Assembly: GCA_948648655.1 (NCBI GenBank)
Contig: CAPKVJ010000005.1
Coordinates: 4,307 to 68,306 of the forward strand
DNA from: an uncultured Candidatus Saccharibacteria bacterium
GTDB lineage: Bacteria; Patescibacteriota; Saccharimonadia; Saccharimonadales; Saccharimonadaceae
Direction of reading: 5' to 3'
DNA: 64,000 bases
Of this stretch, positions 41,653-51,523 are shown piece after piece. The position numbers and the translations under genes are program-made. Below the pieces are notes generated by a model. It searched no databases and was not told the DNA's origin. It saw only the letters and a program-made list of their open reading frames with translations. Each line of letters starts with the position of its first letter. The first letter of the stretch is position 1.

Positions 41653-43071
41653 TTATTTATATTCGTCGTAAGTAACCATGAGAGCGCGCGAATTGAGTTG
41701 ACGGAGATTTTCCAGAGCAACGGTTACGACGATAAGCAGTCCGGTACCAGAAATAGATAGACCTAGCGGTTGTCCAACTACAATAATAAAGATGTAATCT
41801 GTAATGAATGGCAACATAGCAATAAGTCCGAGTGCGAGTGCACCGAATAGGTTAAGACGATTAATCATTTTTCCGAGATATTCTGCAGTTTGTAAACCAG
41901 GTCGTACTCCCTCGATAAACCCGCCTTGCTTTTGTAGGTTGTCGGCGATTTCTTTTGTATTATAAACAATACTGGTGTAGAAATATGTAAACAGAACGAC
42001 TAATATAAAATACAATGCTGGATATAAGAACCATTGCGCGGTGATGCCATTAGGATAGTAGGTAGCAAAATTATCTGCGGATGGGGCGGTAAAGAGTGTG
42101 ACCAGTGTAGTGCCTAGTGTACCGTCTGGATTGGCTGATTGAATCAATTGACCAACTAGAGCTGGGAGAGATAGAAAAGCCGTAGCAAAGATAACTGGTA
42201 CAACGCCGGCAGCGATGAGTTTGAATGGCAATATCGACCTAATTCCACCATAAGTGCTATTACCGTGTACGCGTTTGGCATAATTGATAGTAATAATACG
42301 CTGGGCTTCGTTTAGTTTGATAAGGAAGTAGATAGTGATAAGAAGGGCTATAGCGAATCCAAGTATAATCCAGAAGAATACTGGGTTTACGGGAAGATTA
42401 AACCATCCAAATAACGATAATGTACCTCCAGAAGTATCAAATAGCGCAGATCCAAGATTGGCTAGTGTGGTTGGTAACTGGGAGATAATTGACGCAAAGA
42501 TGACGATAGAGATACCGTTTCCGATTCCCTGCTCAGTGATTAGCTCGCCGATCCACATTAGGATAACCGATCCAGCGACCATTGACGTGACGGACAATAA
42601 CCAGTCAGCGGTAGTCGGAGTGTAGGCGAGAGACGTGTTTGATGCTAATACTGATTGATAAAGGATAAAAATATATGCAATTGACTGGATGATGGCTAGG
42701 GGAACAGTTAATATCCTGGTCCATTGGCTAATCTTGCGTCTGCCAGTCTCGCCGTCTTGGGAGAGCTCCTCGAGGCTGGGGATGGCTTTGGTGATGAGTT
42801 GTACGACGATTGAAGCGGTAATATATGGAGATAGCCCAACCATCAAAATGGCAAATGAAGTAAGCCCGCCGCCCGATATAAGGTTTAGAAATCCGCCAAA
42901 ATCGGACTTCTGAATGAGGTTTTGAATCGCTTCCTGAAATGTGGTTGGTTCGCCTAGCGGCACAGGAATGTGGGCGAGAAAACGATAGATAACTATTAGC
43001 CCGAGCACGATCAATACACGCTTGAGCATATCTTTATTTTTGAATGACTTGAAAACGGTTTTAAAATTCAT
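41653..43071 (-). CDS. secY: Protein translocase subunit SecY
   Basis: 472 residues with ten membrane segments. Recognisable: the plug region GGGLTSFAILMVGLSPYITA, GIGNGISIVIFASI, and the cytoplasmic loop INYAKRVHGNSTYGG. It has its own promoter, separated from rplO by a terminator. Confidence 0.97.
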   Translation of the reverse strand: MNFKTVFKSFKNKDMLKRVLIVLGLIVIYRFLAHIPVPLGEPTTFQEAIQNLIQKSDFGGFLNLISGGGLTSFAILMVGLSPYITASIVVQLITKAIPSLEELSQDGETGRRKISQWTRILTVPLAIIQSIAYIFILYQSVLASNTSLAYTPTTADWLLSVTSMVAGSVILMWIGELITEQGIGNGISIVIFASIISQLPTTLANLGSALFDTSGGTLSLFGWFNLPVNPVFFWIILGFAIALLITIYFLIKLNEAQRIITINYAKRVHGNSTYGGIRSILPFKLIAAGVVPVIFATAFLSLPALVGQLIQSANPDGTLGTTLVTLFTAPSADNFATYYPNGITAQWFLYPALYFILVVLFTYFYTSIVYNTKEIADNLQKQGGFIEGVRPGLQTAEYLGKMINRLNLFGALALGLIAMLPFITDYIFIIVVGQPLGLSISGTGLLIVVTVALENLRQLNSRALMVTYDEYK

Positions 43072-43130
43072 TTTCCTTGACTTTACTCCATCTAAAACAG
43101 GTTCACTGAAACGGAACTTTCTACTTCGTC

Positions 43131-43136
43131 TATTAT
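43131..43136 (-). promoter_or_regulatory. -10 element of secY
   Basis: TGTTATAAT (extended -10) on the minus strand, about 60 bases before the secY start; AAGTCAAGGAAA precedes the ATG. Confidence 0.5.
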
Positions 43137-43185
43137 AACATACTTGCTAAAAATAACAGCTTTATTCCGTAATTTTGTATTCATC

Positions 43186-43215
43186 AAAAAAGTAGCCATA
43201 TTCCAGGCTACTTTT
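43186..43215 (-). terminator. Terminator between rplO and secY
   Basis: AAAGTAGCC pairs with GGCTACTTT around an 8-base loop, followed by TTTTTTGATG on the minus strand. It splits the spc operon so that secY onward is a separate transcript. Confidence 0.75.
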
Positions 43216-43220
43216 TATCA

Positions 43221-43685
43221 TTAGGCTTTTTCGGTTGCAATACGCTGGGGTACGGCGACTTTTTTGAAGTTGCCACCGGCTTTTTTAATTGCTTCTACTG
43301 CAGTTTTGCTAGCGAACTGCGTTTCGAGATCGATTTTTGCGGTCAATTCACCTCTTGAAATAATCTTAACTTTGGCGTAAGGATTCTCGATCAAGCCTTT
43401 GTCAGCCAGTACGAAGTTGTCAACTTTGCCTGATAAATCATTTAATCTATCAGTGTAGACAACAGTCGCTTTTTCATGGATGCTCTTGAAGCCCTTTAGC
43501 TTTGGAATAGCTTGCATGATGGCGCGTTGACCGCCCATGAAACCGGCTGGCATTTTGCGATGTCCAGTACGAGCTTTTTGACCTTTGGTACCACGACCAG
43601 CAGTTTTTCCTTTTCCGGCTGAGATACCACGACCAGCGCGTGTCGGACGAGTGTTGCGATTGACTTGCAGATCATTATACTTCAT
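43221..43685 (-). CDS. rplO: Ribosomal protein uL15
   Basis: 154 residues. The glycine-rich N-terminus (RAGRGISAGKGKTAGRGTKG, then RTGHRKMPAGFMGGQ) is diagnostic. Its start is adjacent to the rpsE stop, with no rpmD (L30) between them. Confidence 0.96.
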   Translation of the reverse strand: MKYNDLQVNRNTRPTRAGRGISAGKGKTAGRGTKGQKARTGHRKMPAGFMGGQRAIMQAIPKLKGFKSIHEKATVVYTDRLNDLSGKVDNFVLADKGLIENPYAKVKIISRGELTAKIDLETQFASKTAVEAIKKAGGNFKKVAVPQRIATEKA

Positions 43686-44351
43686 TTATTTATCCTCCTT
43701 CTGGGCGGATTTGGCCGATTTTTTCTCGGTAGTTTTTTTGCCTTGATTGCCGACCCACTCATCGCGTGGTAATTGTTGCTTGAGGCCGTCGATAACGGCA
43801 TAGGCAATATTAACCTTATTGGTACTACCGAGACTCTTGGAAATTAAGTTTTTGATACCAGTTAAGCCAATAATACTTCGGACGACACCACCAGCGATGA
43901 TACCGGTACCTGGTGCGGCTGGTTTCATAAGAACATCGGCGCCAGTTGCACGAGTTTCGACCTCATGGCAAATGGTTTCTCCGTCCATGTGAAACTCAAT
44001 CATTGATTTTTTGGCCTTTGTGGTAGCTTTTTGGACGGCGCTTGTAACGTCGCTACCCTTTGCGACGCCGATGCCGATTTTGTTTTTGTGGTTTCCCATT
44101 GCTACAAGTGCTTTGAAGCGCATCCTGCGACCACCTTTGACTGTCCTAGAGACTCGGTCAATGCTAATCGTAATAGTATCGAATTCTTTTGGTGTGTTGT
44201 CGGCATTGCGATTGCCACGTCGATTACCACGTCGATTCCCCATTGGACGCCCGCTAATATCTTTGCGACCTTTGGTTGCAGCAACATTGTCGTCCATCTT
44301 GAGGGTGCCGGACTTATTGATTACTTTTGCGTTCTTATCAGAATCAGCCAT
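43686..44351 (-). CDS. rpsE: Ribosomal protein uS5
   Basis: 221 residues from ATG 44351; the longer ORF from 44426 overlaps rplR and lacks support. A basic N-terminal extension with GNRRGNRRGNRN precedes the dsRNA-binding core (DRVSRTVKGGRRMRFKALV, NHKNKIGIGVAKGSDVTSAV) and the GTGIIAGGVVRSIIGLTGI motif. Confidence 0.96.
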   Translation of the reverse strand: MADSDKNAKVINKSGTLKMDDNVAATKGRKDISGRPMGNRRGNRRGNRNADNTPKEFDTITISIDRVSRTVKGGRRMRFKALVAMGNHKNKIGIGVAKGSDVTSAVQKATTKAKKSMIEFHMDGETICHEVETRATGADVLMKPAAPGTGIIAGGVVRSIIGLTGIKNLISKSLGSTNKVNIAYAVIDGLKQQLPRDEWVGNQGKKTTEKKSAKSAQKEDK

Positions 44352-44352
44352 A

Positions 44353-44682
44353 TTAAAACTCCAATCCTTCTTTGCGGGCAGCATCGGCAAGAGCAGCCAT
44401 TCTACCAGCGTATAATTTTGCGCCACGATCGAAAACTACTGATTTGATATTGGCTTTTTTGGCTTTGGTAGCGATTTCTTTGCCAATTGCTGCAGCTTTT
44501 TCGATCTTGGTACCGTTGACTTTGTTGCCGACGGTTGTAGCGTAAGCTAATGTAGTGCCTTCATCATCGTTGATGATTTGTGCAGTGATATGCATATTGC
44601 TAATATGTACACTCAAGCGTGGGCGTTCGGCGGTGCCGTGAATCTTGGCCCGAGTACGTTTAGCACGAAATACAGTATTCAT
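44353..44682 (-). CDS. rplR: Ribosomal protein uL18
   Basis: 109 residues. [19 protein letters not shown] and the C-terminal [20 protein letters not shown] bind 5S rRNA. One base separates it from rpsE, and its start overlaps the rplF stop. Confidence 0.96.
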   Translation of the reverse strand: MNTVFRAKRTRAKIHGTAERPRLSVHISNMHITAQIINDDEGTTLAYATTVGNKVNGTKIEKAAAIGKEIATKAKKANIKSVVFDRGAKLYAGRMAALADAARKEGLEF

Positions 44683-45218
44683 TATTTCTTACCTGCCTTT
44701 CCTGCCTTGCGAAGAATAACTTCGTCGACATATTTAATACCCTTACCTTTGTATGGCTCTGGTTTCTTTAGCGCGCGGATTTCGGCAGCAACTTGACCGA
44801 CTTTTTGCTTGTCGATGCCTGAAACCGTGATAATCATTTTGTCGGTTTTGAGTTCGACGCCTTCAGGGGCTTGGTATTTAACCGGATGGCTAAAACCTAA
44901 TGCCATTTCGATTTCTTTTGGGCCACCGCTCAAGCGGAAACCCACACCATTGATTTCGAGTTTCTTCTCAAAACCTTTGGTGACGCCCTGTACGGCATTG
45001 TTTAGTAATGCACGCTGTAATCCGTGCCAAGCACGTGATTTTGGTTCATCGTTGTCGCGAGTGACGGTAGCAATATTGCCATCAACCGTTACCTTGACGT
45101 TTTCCTGAAGCGGGACAGTGAGTGAACCTTTCGGTCCAGCGACAGTAATATCTTTGTCGCCGACCGTGATTGTCACTCCCGTCGGAATTTCGATGGGTTG
45201 TTTTCCGATACGACTCAT
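44682..45218 (-). CDS. rplF: Ribosomal protein uL6
   Basis: 178 residues. [19 protein letters not shown] at the start and the C-terminal [20 protein letters not shown], both classic L6. It now begins its own transcript because the L,D-transpeptidase insertion separates it from rpsH. Confidence 0.97.
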   Translation of the reverse strand: MSRIGKQPIEIPTGVTITVGDKDITVAGPKGSLTVPLQENVKVTVDGNIATVTRDNDEPKSRAWHGLQRALLNNAVQGVTKGFEKKLEINGVGFRLSGGPKEIEMALGFSHPVKYQAPEGVELKTDKMIITVSGIDKQKVGQVAAEIRALKKPEPYKGKGIKYVDEVILRKAGKAGKK

Positions 45219-45249
45219 ATTTCCCTTTCGTTAGCTATTATTGCGTATT

Positions 45250-45255
45250 ATTATA
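45250..45255 (-). promoter_or_regulatory. -10 element of the rplF transcript
   Basis: TGATATAAT (extended -10) on the minus strand, about 32 bases before rplF. It provides the promoter needed because the upstream transcript ends after rpsH. Confidence 0.5.
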
Positions 45256-45369
45256 TCATGTGGATTCGGCGATAGCAATACTGATTTTGCACGATAAAAT
45301 AAAATTTACAGATAATCAAGAGAATAAGAATAAAGATTGTAATGATGGGACAGATGGAATGATTTTGTA

Positions 45370-45398
45370 TTGACTTATTATATAAAGTGTGCTATAAT
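45370..45398 (+). promoter_or_regulatory. Consensus promoter of the L,D-transpeptidase gene
   Basis: TTGACT (45370-45375), 17 bases, TATAAT (45393-45398). The 14 bases AAGTGTGCTATAAT are shared with the promoter at 55110-55138 and, with one change, with the S10 operon promoter. Confidence 0.75.
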
Positions 45399-45444
45399 GA
45401 GAGGATAGGCGTGTGCCTAAATACGAGGAAGGAGGGGCTCCTAG

Positions 45445-46167
45445 ATGGCGAGGGGACAACAAAAAATTAAAAAGAATAGAAGGTATGTAGGTGGTGTCTT
45501 TATGGTCATTGCTGGCGTATTGATTGGTTCGGGAATTATGATGGGGAGGGCTCTACTATCAGAATCAGGGTCGCCAGATGCTGCGATTGGGACACCTGAA
45601 GTGAGCGTATCAGAGCGCGTCGTGGATTTTACGACTACTGTACAAGAGACACCTGCTAAACCGGTTGAGCAGCCTATAGTGAGCGATGTCGTAGATACTT
45701 CAGAATTGGATATTGAGCTGTCGGAATCTACGGAATCATCAGAGCTTGCTAGTATAATGAGCGCTGAGTATTATACCGGTTTAGCAGATGCGTCGGCGAG
45801 GCTAGTACTCATTGATATCTCGGAGCAAAAGGTTCGGGCTTTTGAAGACGAGGATATCGTCATGGAGAGCTTGGCAGTCACTGGTCTCAAGGATTGTCAC
45901 GATACACAGCTGGGTATATACGCCGTAGTGTTAAAACAGCAAAACTACACTATGCATGGATCGTATGGGCGTGCTAGAGTAGATTATTGGATGCGCTTTA
46001 ATAATCCTTATGCACAAGGCCTGCATGATGCTAGCTGGAGAAATGAGTTTGGTGGTGAGATTTATGTAACTAATGGTTCGCACGGTTGTGTGAATTTGCC
46101 ATCGGATTTTGTGGCGGAGCTGTACGATTTCGTGGAGGTAGGTACGCCAGTCATAGTCCAGGACTAG
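45445..46167 (+). CDS. L,D-transpeptidase (YkuD family), membrane anchored
   Basis: 240 residues. A basic start and one membrane helix (about 15-35, YVGGVFMVIAGVLIGSGIMM) are followed by a polar, T/S/E-rich linker to about 105 and the YkuD catalytic domain. The catalytic Cys is in NGSHGCVNLPSDF with the preceding His; HGSYGR and GLHDASW are also family marks. It makes 3-3 peptidoglycan cross-links or anchors proteins. GAAGGAGGGG precedes the ATG. It is inserted, in the opposite strand, within the otherwise conserved spc operon. Confidence 0.9.
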   Translation: MARGQQKIKKNRRYVGGVFMVIAGVLIGSGIMMGRALLSESGSPDAAIGTPEVSVSERVVDFTTTVQETPAKPVEQPIVSDVVDTSELDIELSESTESSELASIMSAEYYTGLADASARLVLIDISEQKVRAFEDEDIVMESLAVTGLKDCHDTQLGIYAVVLKQQNYTMHGSYGRARVDYWMRFNNPYAQGLHDASWRNEFGGEIYVTNGSHGCVNLPSDFVAELYDFVEVGTPVIVQD

Positions 46168-46195
46168 CTTTGTCTAATATTCTAGTAAATTAAAT

Positions 46196-46225
46196 GCCGT
46201 TGCTCGGAGGAGTGGCGGTTTTTTA
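46196..46225 (+). terminator. Terminator of the L,D-transpeptidase gene
   Basis: CCG..CTC pairs with GAG..CGG around GGAG, with mismatches, and is followed by a T6 run. Confidence 0.6.
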
Positions 46226-46231
46226 TGGTAA

Positions 46232-46259
46232 TAAAAATGGGGATCATCAAGCGATCCCC
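46232..46259 (-). terminator. Terminator of the small gene at 46286
   Basis: GGGGATC and GATCCCC pair around 7 bases and are followed by ATTTTTATT on the minus strand. Confidence 0.65.
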
Positions 46260-46285
46260 AGAAGGAGAAATAAACAATATACTGC

Positions 46286-46594
46286 TTATTTCTCCTCGGC
46301 GTCCCATGCGTACCACCAATTGTCCATCTGAACGTCTTTTAAGCCAGCTTCGACTTTTATCGTTGCTCCATTTGGAAAGTAAATTGTTTCTCCTATTGTA
46401 AGGTGAGAGCGATTAAGGCGTGCTTCGTTTTGGGAAAGGCATGCCTTGATTGTTGTATTATTGGTGCTTCTAGCAAAGGCAGATCTTTTTTCTCGGGTGA
46501 GCTTGTAGGCTTTTTTGACTAGTTCGGTTTCTTCTGGGAAAATGACAGGTGCAGTCGCACCAAAAAACAACGCTCCGAATAATAGATCTAACAT
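46286..46594 (-). CDS. Small secreted or anchored protein of unknown function
   Basis: 102 residues from ATG 46594 behind AAAGGAGTAC; the frame upstream to 46678 lacks support. A hydrophobic start (MLDLLFGALFFGATAPVIF) could be a signal anchor. The later LNRSHLTIGETIYFPNGATI resembles the end of a LysM-type repeat (LxxGxxIxxP), which would fit a cell-wall protein next to an L,D-transpeptidase, but the domain is incomplete and this is weak. The C-terminus has MDNWWYAWDAEEK. Confidence 0.45.
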   Translation of the reverse strand: MLDLLFGALFFGATAPVIFPEETELVKKAYKLTREKRSAFARSTNNTTIKACLSQNEARLNRSHLTIGETIYFPNGATIKVEAGLKDVQMDNWWYAWDAEEK

Positions 46595-46723
46595 AGTATA
46601 ATGTACTCCTTTCTTTTCCTTTCGCGGAAAGTGCATGGTTTTGTAAGTACACAATCGGTACCTATATGACAAAGGCAATTATATTGTAATTTATATTTTA
46701 TGAAAAGTCAATTACTAAACTAT

Positions 46724-46756
46724 AAAAAGTACCCCCATTACTAGGAGTACTTTTTT
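46724..46756 (-). terminator. Terminator after rpsH
   Basis: AAAAAAGTACTCC pairs with GGGGTACTTTTT on the minus strand, with a terminal T run. It ends the S10-spc transcript 17 bases past rpsH. Confidence 0.75.
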
Positions 46757-46772
46757 GTGAAAATTTTGATTT

Positions 46773-47174
46773 TTAATAAACTTTAATCAGAATTTCGCCG
46801 CCTAAATGTTGCTTTTTGGCTTCTTTGCCAGTCATGATCCCTTTGCTGGTACTGATAAGTACAACACCACGACCACTCTTCACGACTGGAATTTCTTCTG
46901 AACCGACATAGACACGACGACCTGGCTTTGATACCTTGCTAATTTCGGTAATTCTTGCCGGCATACCTTCTTCACAAATTGTGACATGAAGTGTGCCGCG
47001 AGGCTTGGCTTCCTCGACTTCGTAGTCGGCGATGTAGCCAGCGTCCTTCAGACCTTCGGTGACGGCGACCTTGAGCTTGCTGGTTGGTACGCGAATTTCG
47101 GTTTTGCCAACCATAATGGCATTGCGGATGCGCGTGATAAGGTCGGCGATTTGATCAGTTGATTGTAATGACAT
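46773..47174 (-). CDS. rpsH: Ribosomal protein uS8
   Basis: 133 residues. DQIADLITRIRNAIMVGKTE start and the C-terminal GRGVVLISTSKGIMTGKEAK are conserved S8 sequences. It binds 16S rRNA helix 21 and usually represses the spc operon. Confidence 0.97.
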   Translation of the reverse strand: MSLQSTDQIADLITRIRNAIMVGKTEIRVPTSKLKVAVTEGLKDAGYIADYEVEEAKPRGTLHVTICEEGMPARITEISKVSKPGRRVYVGSEEIPVVKSGRGVVLISTSKGIMTGKEAKKQHLGGEILIKVY

Positions 47175-47192
47175 ATCTTCTCTCCTTCCTTA

Positions 47193-47462
47193 TTACCAAC
47201 TACTCTTTGTTACACCTGGAATTTCACCTTTGGAGGCTTTTTCCCGGAAATTGATACGACTCAAGCCGAAGTAACGCATGTAACCACGTGGGCGACCGTC
47301 AAGCATATCGCGATTTTTGAGTCGAGTTGGGCTGGCATTTCTTGGTAGCTTTTGCAAACCTTCCAAGTCTCCAGCAGCCTTGAGTTCGGCACGCTTGGTC
47401 TTATATTTTTCGTACATTTTGCGCCGTTTTTCGTCGCGCAATACAGCAGATTTCTTCGCCAT
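47193..47462 (-). CDS. rpsN: Ribosomal protein uS14 (zinc-free long form)
   Basis: 89 residues from ATG 47462. It has the C-terminal [20 protein letters not shown] and [20 protein letters not shown] of S14 and no Cys, so it is the C- form. One base from rplE. Confidence 0.96.
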   Translation of the reverse strand: MAKKSAVLRDEKRRKMYEKYKTKRAELKAAGDLEGLQKLPRNASPTRLKNRDMLDGRPRGYMRYFGLSRINFREKASKGEIPGVTKSSW

Positions 47463-47463
47463 A

Positions 47464-48036
47464 TTATTTGCCCTCCTTTTCAAACGGCATGCCAAATGCT
47501 TCTAACAATTTGGTACTCCCTTCTTTAGATCCATTTTTGATGATAAAGGTAATCTCAAGGCCATGTAAGATTGAGGCGTCTTCAAAAGTGATTTCGGGGA
47601 AGACAGTTTGCTCTTTGAGGCCGAGACTATAATTACCTTGTTTATCAAAAGCTTTGCGTGATACGCCATGAAAGTCGCGTACGTGTGGCAACGTAATGTT
47701 GATTAAGCGGTCAACAAATTCATACATTTTATCATTGCGCAAGGTTGTGAGATAGCCGACTGGTGCGCCCATTCCTTTGCGGATTTTGAATCCGGCGATG
47801 GACTTCTTGGCGAGGCGACTGGTTGTGGCCTGACCAGTGATCTTGTTAAGCGTCAACTCGACAGTCTCGGTGAATCTCTTATCTTCGCGTTTTTTACCGA
47901 CTCCACTTGAGATGACGACTTTTTCAAGTTTTGGTACTTGGTTGATGTTCTTAAGACCAAGTTCTTTTTGCAGTTGCTTTGCAATTTCGTCGTTATATAA
48001 CTTCTTAAGTCTTGGAATCATTTTTGCGTCTGCCAT
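47464..48036 (-). CDS. rplE: Ribosomal protein uL5
   Basis: 190 residues. [38 protein letters not shown] and [20 protein letters not shown] match L5, which binds 5S rRNA. Overlaps the rplX stop by one base. Confidence 0.97.
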   Translation of the reverse strand: MADAKMIPRLKKLYNDEIAKQLQKELGLKNINQVPKLEKVVISSGVGKKREDKRFTETVELTLNKITGQATTSRLAKKSIAGFKIRKGMGAPVGYLTTLRNDKMYEFVDRLINITLPHVRDFHGVSRKAFDKQGNYSLGLKEQTVFPEITFEDASILHGLEITFIIKNGSKEGSTKLLEAFGMPFEKEGK

Positions 48037-48263
48037 TATTTATCCTCCTTTTTCAGGTTAGATAAGTCAATCCCGACATGGACATCTTTGGTACCGCCTT
48101 GTGGGTTGAACTGTGTAGCTTTCATATGGCGAGTGCGGATATTAATTCCTTCAAGCATGGCTTTACCAGTTTTCTTATCAACTTTGACGATTTTGGCGAC
48201 TTTGCCTTTGTTGTCTCCGGCAATGATTTTGACGGTGTCGCCAGTTTTCAAGCATTTACTCAT
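48036..48263 (-). CDS. rplX: Ribosomal protein uL24
   Basis: 75 residues, shorter than E. coli L24 (104). KOW motif GDTVKIIAGDNKGKVAKIVK, then GINIRTRHMKATQFNPQGG. It initiates 50S assembly. Confidence 0.94.
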   Translation of the reverse strand: MSKCLKTGDTVKIIAGDNKGKVAKIVKVDKKTGKAMLEGINIRTRHMKATQFNPQGGTKDVHVGIDLSNLKKEDK

Positions 48264-48631
48264 TATAGTACCTCCGGAGCCAAGCTGATGATTTTATTAA
48301 ATCCAAGTTCGCGGAGTTCGCGCGGTACTGGTCCGAAGACACGAGTGCCTTTCGGCGTCTTATCATCATTAACCAAGACGGCAGCGTTGTCGTCAAACTT
48401 AATAGTGCTACCATCTGGACGCTTGATTTCTTTACGAGTGCGGACGATGACGGCGCGGACGACGGCCTTTTTCTTGACGTTGCCAGTTGGGCTAGCTTCT
48501 TTGACACTACAAGTAACGATATCTCCGACTCTAGCATATCTAGCTCTCGTCCCGCCGAGGACCCGGATTACACCAAGTTCTTTGGCGCCGCTATTATCTG
48601 CGACTTTTAATCTAGTTTCCTGTTGAATCAT
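48263..48631 (-). CDS. rplN: Ribosomal protein uL14
   Basis: 122 residues. [19 protein letters not shown] start, [20 protein letters not shown] and [20 protein letters not shown] are diagnostic. Confidence 0.97.
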   Translation of the reverse strand: MIQQETRLKVADNSGAKELGVIRVLGGTRARYARVGDIVTCSVKEASPTGNVKKKAVVRAVIVRTRKEIKRPDGSTIKFDDNAAVLVNDDKTPKGTRVFGPVPRELRELGFNKIISLAPEVL

Positions 48632-48632
48632 A

Positions 48633-48935
48633 TTATTTCTCCTCCCCTTCTGCTTCGACCTTGCCTACGACCTCATCCTTGAGCTCAATCGCATCGTGTG
48701 ATTTCTCGAGGACTTTGACGAGCTTGTAGCTTTTGGTCTTGCTGTAAGGACGGCAAGCCTCAATCAAAACTCGGTCGCCAAGCCCAGCTTCGTTATTCTC
48801 GTCGTGGGCGGTGTACTTGCGAGTTTTGGTGTATTGTTTGCGATAAAGTGGGTGAGTTTCGCGGCTAGCGATTGAGACCGTAATGGTCTTGTCGCGCTTC
48901 ACAGAGCTCACAATTCCTTGTAATTCTCCAGCCAT
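48633..48935 (-). CDS. rpsQ: Ribosomal protein uS17
   Basis: 100 residues with a short acidic C-terminal extension. [20 protein letters not shown] and [20 protein letters not shown] match S17. It lies one base from rplP; rpmC (L29), which normally separates them, is absent. Confidence 0.96.
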   Translation of the reverse strand: MAGELQGIVSSVKRDKTITVSIASRETHPLYRKQYTKTRKYTAHDENNEAGLGDRVLIEACRPYSKTKSYKLVKVLEKSHDAIELKDEVVGKVEAEGEEK

Positions 48936-48936
48936 G

Positions 48937-49356
48937 TTAAAACTCCTCTTTTTTAATTACTTTGACGCGTACGGGTAGCTTGTGCCCCGCTAGGCGGAAA
49001 GCTTCTTTTGCTTGTTCTTCGGTAACGTCAGCGATTTCAAACATCACAGTACCAGCTTTGACTTTGGCAACGTAGAATTGTGGTTCGCCTTTGCCGCTAC
49101 CCATTTTGACATCAAGTGGTTTTTTGGTGACTGGAGTATGTGGGAAAATCCGGATCCAGATTTTACCGCCACGTTTAACATAGCGCGTAATTGCTTGACG
49201 TGCAGCCTCGATTTGGCGGCTAGTAATTCGCTCGTTGTCGAGTGACATTAGCCCCCAATCACCAAAGGCGACAGTATTGCAACGGCTAGCGGTGCCTTCG
49301 TTTTTGCCTTTGCGAACTTTGCGGTGCGCTTCGCGGCGCGGTGTCATAATAGCCAT
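48937..49356 (-). CDS. rplP: Ribosomal protein uL16
   Basis: 139 residues. [20 protein letters not shown] and [20 protein letters not shown] with [19 protein letters not shown] are the conserved L16 blocks near the A and P sites. Confidence 0.97.
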   Translation of the reverse strand: MAIMTPRREAHRKVRKGKNEGTASRCNTVAFGDWGLMSLDNERITSRQIEAARQAITRYVKRGGKIWIRIFPHTPVTKKPLDVKMGSGKGEPQFYVAKVKAGTVMFEIADVTEEQAKEAFRLAGHKLPVRVKVIKKEEF

Positions 49357-49357
49357 A

Positions 49358-49984
49358 TTATTTCTCCCCCTTATAAATCCAAACTTTTACACCAACGATA
49401 CCTGCTACGGTTTGAGCGTGACAGACATAGAAGTCGACATCAGCGCGCAAAGTGTGTAGAGGAACCGATCCTTCAATAAACTTTTCTCGCCTAGACATTT
49501 CTGCGCCGTTTAACCTGCCGCTAACTTCGACACGGATACCTTTTGCGCCAGCATTCATGGTAGATTGGCAGGCCATTTTGACTGCCCGGCGGAAATTCAT
49601 ACGTTTGCCAAGTTGGAAGCCAATATTTTCGGCGACGAGCTTGGCTGATAGCTCTGGTTTTTTGACTTCTTCGACATTGAGTCGGATTGGCCCTTTGACG
49701 AATTTTTCAAGTTCTTTCTTGAGGTCGTTGATGCCAGCACCTTGTTTGCCGATAACAGCACCGGCTTTGGCTGTCAGAATCGTGATCGTCGTAAGATTAG
49801 CGCTGCGCTCGATATCAATGCGAGCAATTGTCGGACGGCTACTAAAGCGTTTTTCAATGGTTTCTCGAATTTTAGCATCTTCGATGAGCCAGTGGCGGAA
49901 ATCAGCCTTGCGAGTGAACCACTTTGATGACCAATCCTTACTAATCTGGAGACGATAGGAAACTGGGTTGACTTTTTGGCCCAT
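49358..49984 (-). CDS. rpsC: Ribosomal protein uS3
   Basis: 208 residues. MGQKVNPVSYRLQISKDWSS start, KH domain with GAVIGKQGAGINDLKKEL, and C-terminal domain with GAKGIRVEVSGRLNGAEMSR. It is part of the mRNA entry helicase site. Confidence 0.97.
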   Translation of the reverse strand: MGQKVNPVSYRLQISKDWSSKWFTRKADFRHWLIEDAKIRETIEKRFSSRPTIARIDIERSANLTTITILTAKAGAVIGKQGAGINDLKKELEKFVKGPIRLNVEEVKKPELSAKLVAENIGFQLGKRMNFRRAVKMACQSTMNAGAKGIRVEVSGRLNGAEMSRREKFIEGSVPLHTLRADVDFYVCHAQTVAGIVGVKVWIYKGEK

Positions 49985-50403
49985 TACTTCTTCTCCTTTT
50001 CTTTAGTATCGCTTGCCGGATTTTTGGCGGCAGCTTTCTTAACTTTTTCTTCTCCAGCGACTTCAACGAAGATATTGCTAGAGATCTTTTCAAATGGTAA
50101 AGCACGGCCACGACTGGCTGGAACATAGCGACGCATGCGTGTGCCAGCAGTAACAGAAATACGAGCGATCCTTAAACTCTGGGGGTCAATGCTAACTTCG
50201 CTGTTATTTAATAAATTCGCAGCGGCACTTTCAATAGCCTTGCGGACAGCTCTAGCGGCACGGCGTGGAGTATTTTCCAAAATTACTACAGCGTCACTGA
50301 CATATCTGTCTCTAGCCAAGCTAGCTACAACAGCAGTTTTGCGTGGCTGACTGTCGACGCCTTTGATGACTGCGTGGGCGAAGTGGGTATTTTTATCTGC
50401 CAT
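49984..50403 (-). CDS. rplV: Ribosomal protein uL22
   Basis: 139 residues. AFKGVDSQPRKTAVVASLAR-like start, RRAARAVRKAIESAAANLLN, and the tunnel loop TAGTRMRRYVPASRGRALPF. A K/E-rich C-terminal extension of about 25 residues follows. Confidence 0.96.
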   Translation of the reverse strand: MADKNTHFAHAVIKGVDSQPRKTAVVASLARDRYVSDAVVILENTPRRAARAVRKAIESAAANLLNNSEVSIDPQSLRIARISVTAGTRMRRYVPASRGRALPFEKISSNIFVEVAGEEKVKKAAAKNPASDTKEKEKK

Positions 50404-50690
50404 TATTTACCTCCCTTCGCAGCTTCGGCAGCTTTTTTGCCGCCATGACGTTTGAATTTGCGGGTTGGTGCAAATTCGCCGAGTTTGTGTCCGACCATAT
50501 TTTCGCTAATAAAGACTGGGACATGGACTTTTCCGTTGTGGACGGCAATTGTCCGGCCTACCATTTCTGGAGAAATAGTAGATTGGCGTGCCCATGTCTT
50601 GATCACAGTGCGATCCTCAGCAGAGAGGGCAGCAACTTTCTTCGCGAGCTTATAGTCCACAAATGGGCCTTTTTTCAAACTCCGAGACAT
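50403..50690 (-). CDS. rpsS: Ribosomal protein uS19
   Basis: 95 residues. [19 protein letters not shown] and the C-terminal [20 protein letters not shown] are conserved. Confidence 0.97.
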   Translation of the reverse strand: MSRSLKKGPFVDYKLAKKVAALSAEDRTVIKTWARQSTISPEMVGRTIAVHNGKVHVPVFISENMVGHKLGEFAPTRKFKRHGGKKAAEAAKGGK

Positions 50691-51523
50691 TATTTCCTCT
50701 TTCCTTCGTGGCGACTGCGCACGATCATTTTATTAGTTTTCTTATTACGACGAGTACGATAGCCAAGTGTTAATTGACCCCATGGGGTGCGTGGCGCTTT
50801 GCCGGTACCATGTCGACCACCGTCACCACCACCGTGTGGGTGATCTGCAGCATTCATAACGACGCCACGTACGGTTGGGCGAATACCTTTGCGACGGTTG
50901 CGTCCAGCAGCGCCGATTTTGATGTTTTGGTGCTGTTCGTTGCTGACGCGCCCGATTGAAGCTTCGCATTCGACGAGCACTTTGCGCACTTCACCAGATG
51001 GCATTTTGAGAGTAGCATAGCCATTCTCTTTGGCCATGAGCTGGGCGTTATTGCCGGCAGACCTAGCGATTTGTGCCCCGCGTCCTGGCGTAAGCTCGAT
51101 GGCATAAATGAATGTACCGACTGGGATATTTTCGAGTGACATACGGTTGGAAGTTTCAATAGAAGCTTCTTTGCCTGCTTCAAAGGTCGTTCCCTGTTTC
51201 ATGCTGTTATCAGCGATAACATAATAATATACGCCATTTTGATCTTGTATTCGAGCAATGCGAGCACTGCGATTTGGATCATATTCAATCTCGCGAACGG
51301 TATATTTACCTTCTGGCAAATCAAATGTTACCATGCGATAGTGGCGCTTGACGCCGCCGCCACGATGACGAACGGTGATACGTCCTTGATTATTTTTGCC
51401 GGCCATTTGTTTCTTACTGGCTAGTAAAGATTTCATTGGTTTACGAGTTGTAATCTGGTCGAAATCTTGAGTAGTCTTTTGGCGCCTTGCGGGCGTGGTT
51501 GGGCGATAAGCTTTAATACTCAT
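50690..51523 (-). CDS. rplB: Ribosomal protein uL2
   Basis: 277 residues. [20 protein letters not shown], the catalytic-loop [17 protein letters not shown] and [18 protein letters not shown] identify L2, needed for subunit association and peptidyl transfer. Confidence 0.98.
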   Translation of the reverse strand: MSIKAYRPTTPARRQKTTQDFDQITTRKPMKSLLASKKQMAGKNNQGRITVRHRGGGVKRHYRMVTFDLPEGKYTVREIEYDPNRSARIARIQDQNGVYYYVIADNSMKQGTTFEAGKEASIETSNRMSLENIPVGTFIYAIELTPGRGAQIARSAGNNAQLMAKENGYATLKMPSGEVRKVLVECEASIGRVSNEQHQNIKIGAAGRNRRKGIRPTVRGVVMNAADHPHGGGDGGRHGTGKAPRTPWGQLTLGYRTRRNKKTNKMIVRSRHEGKRK

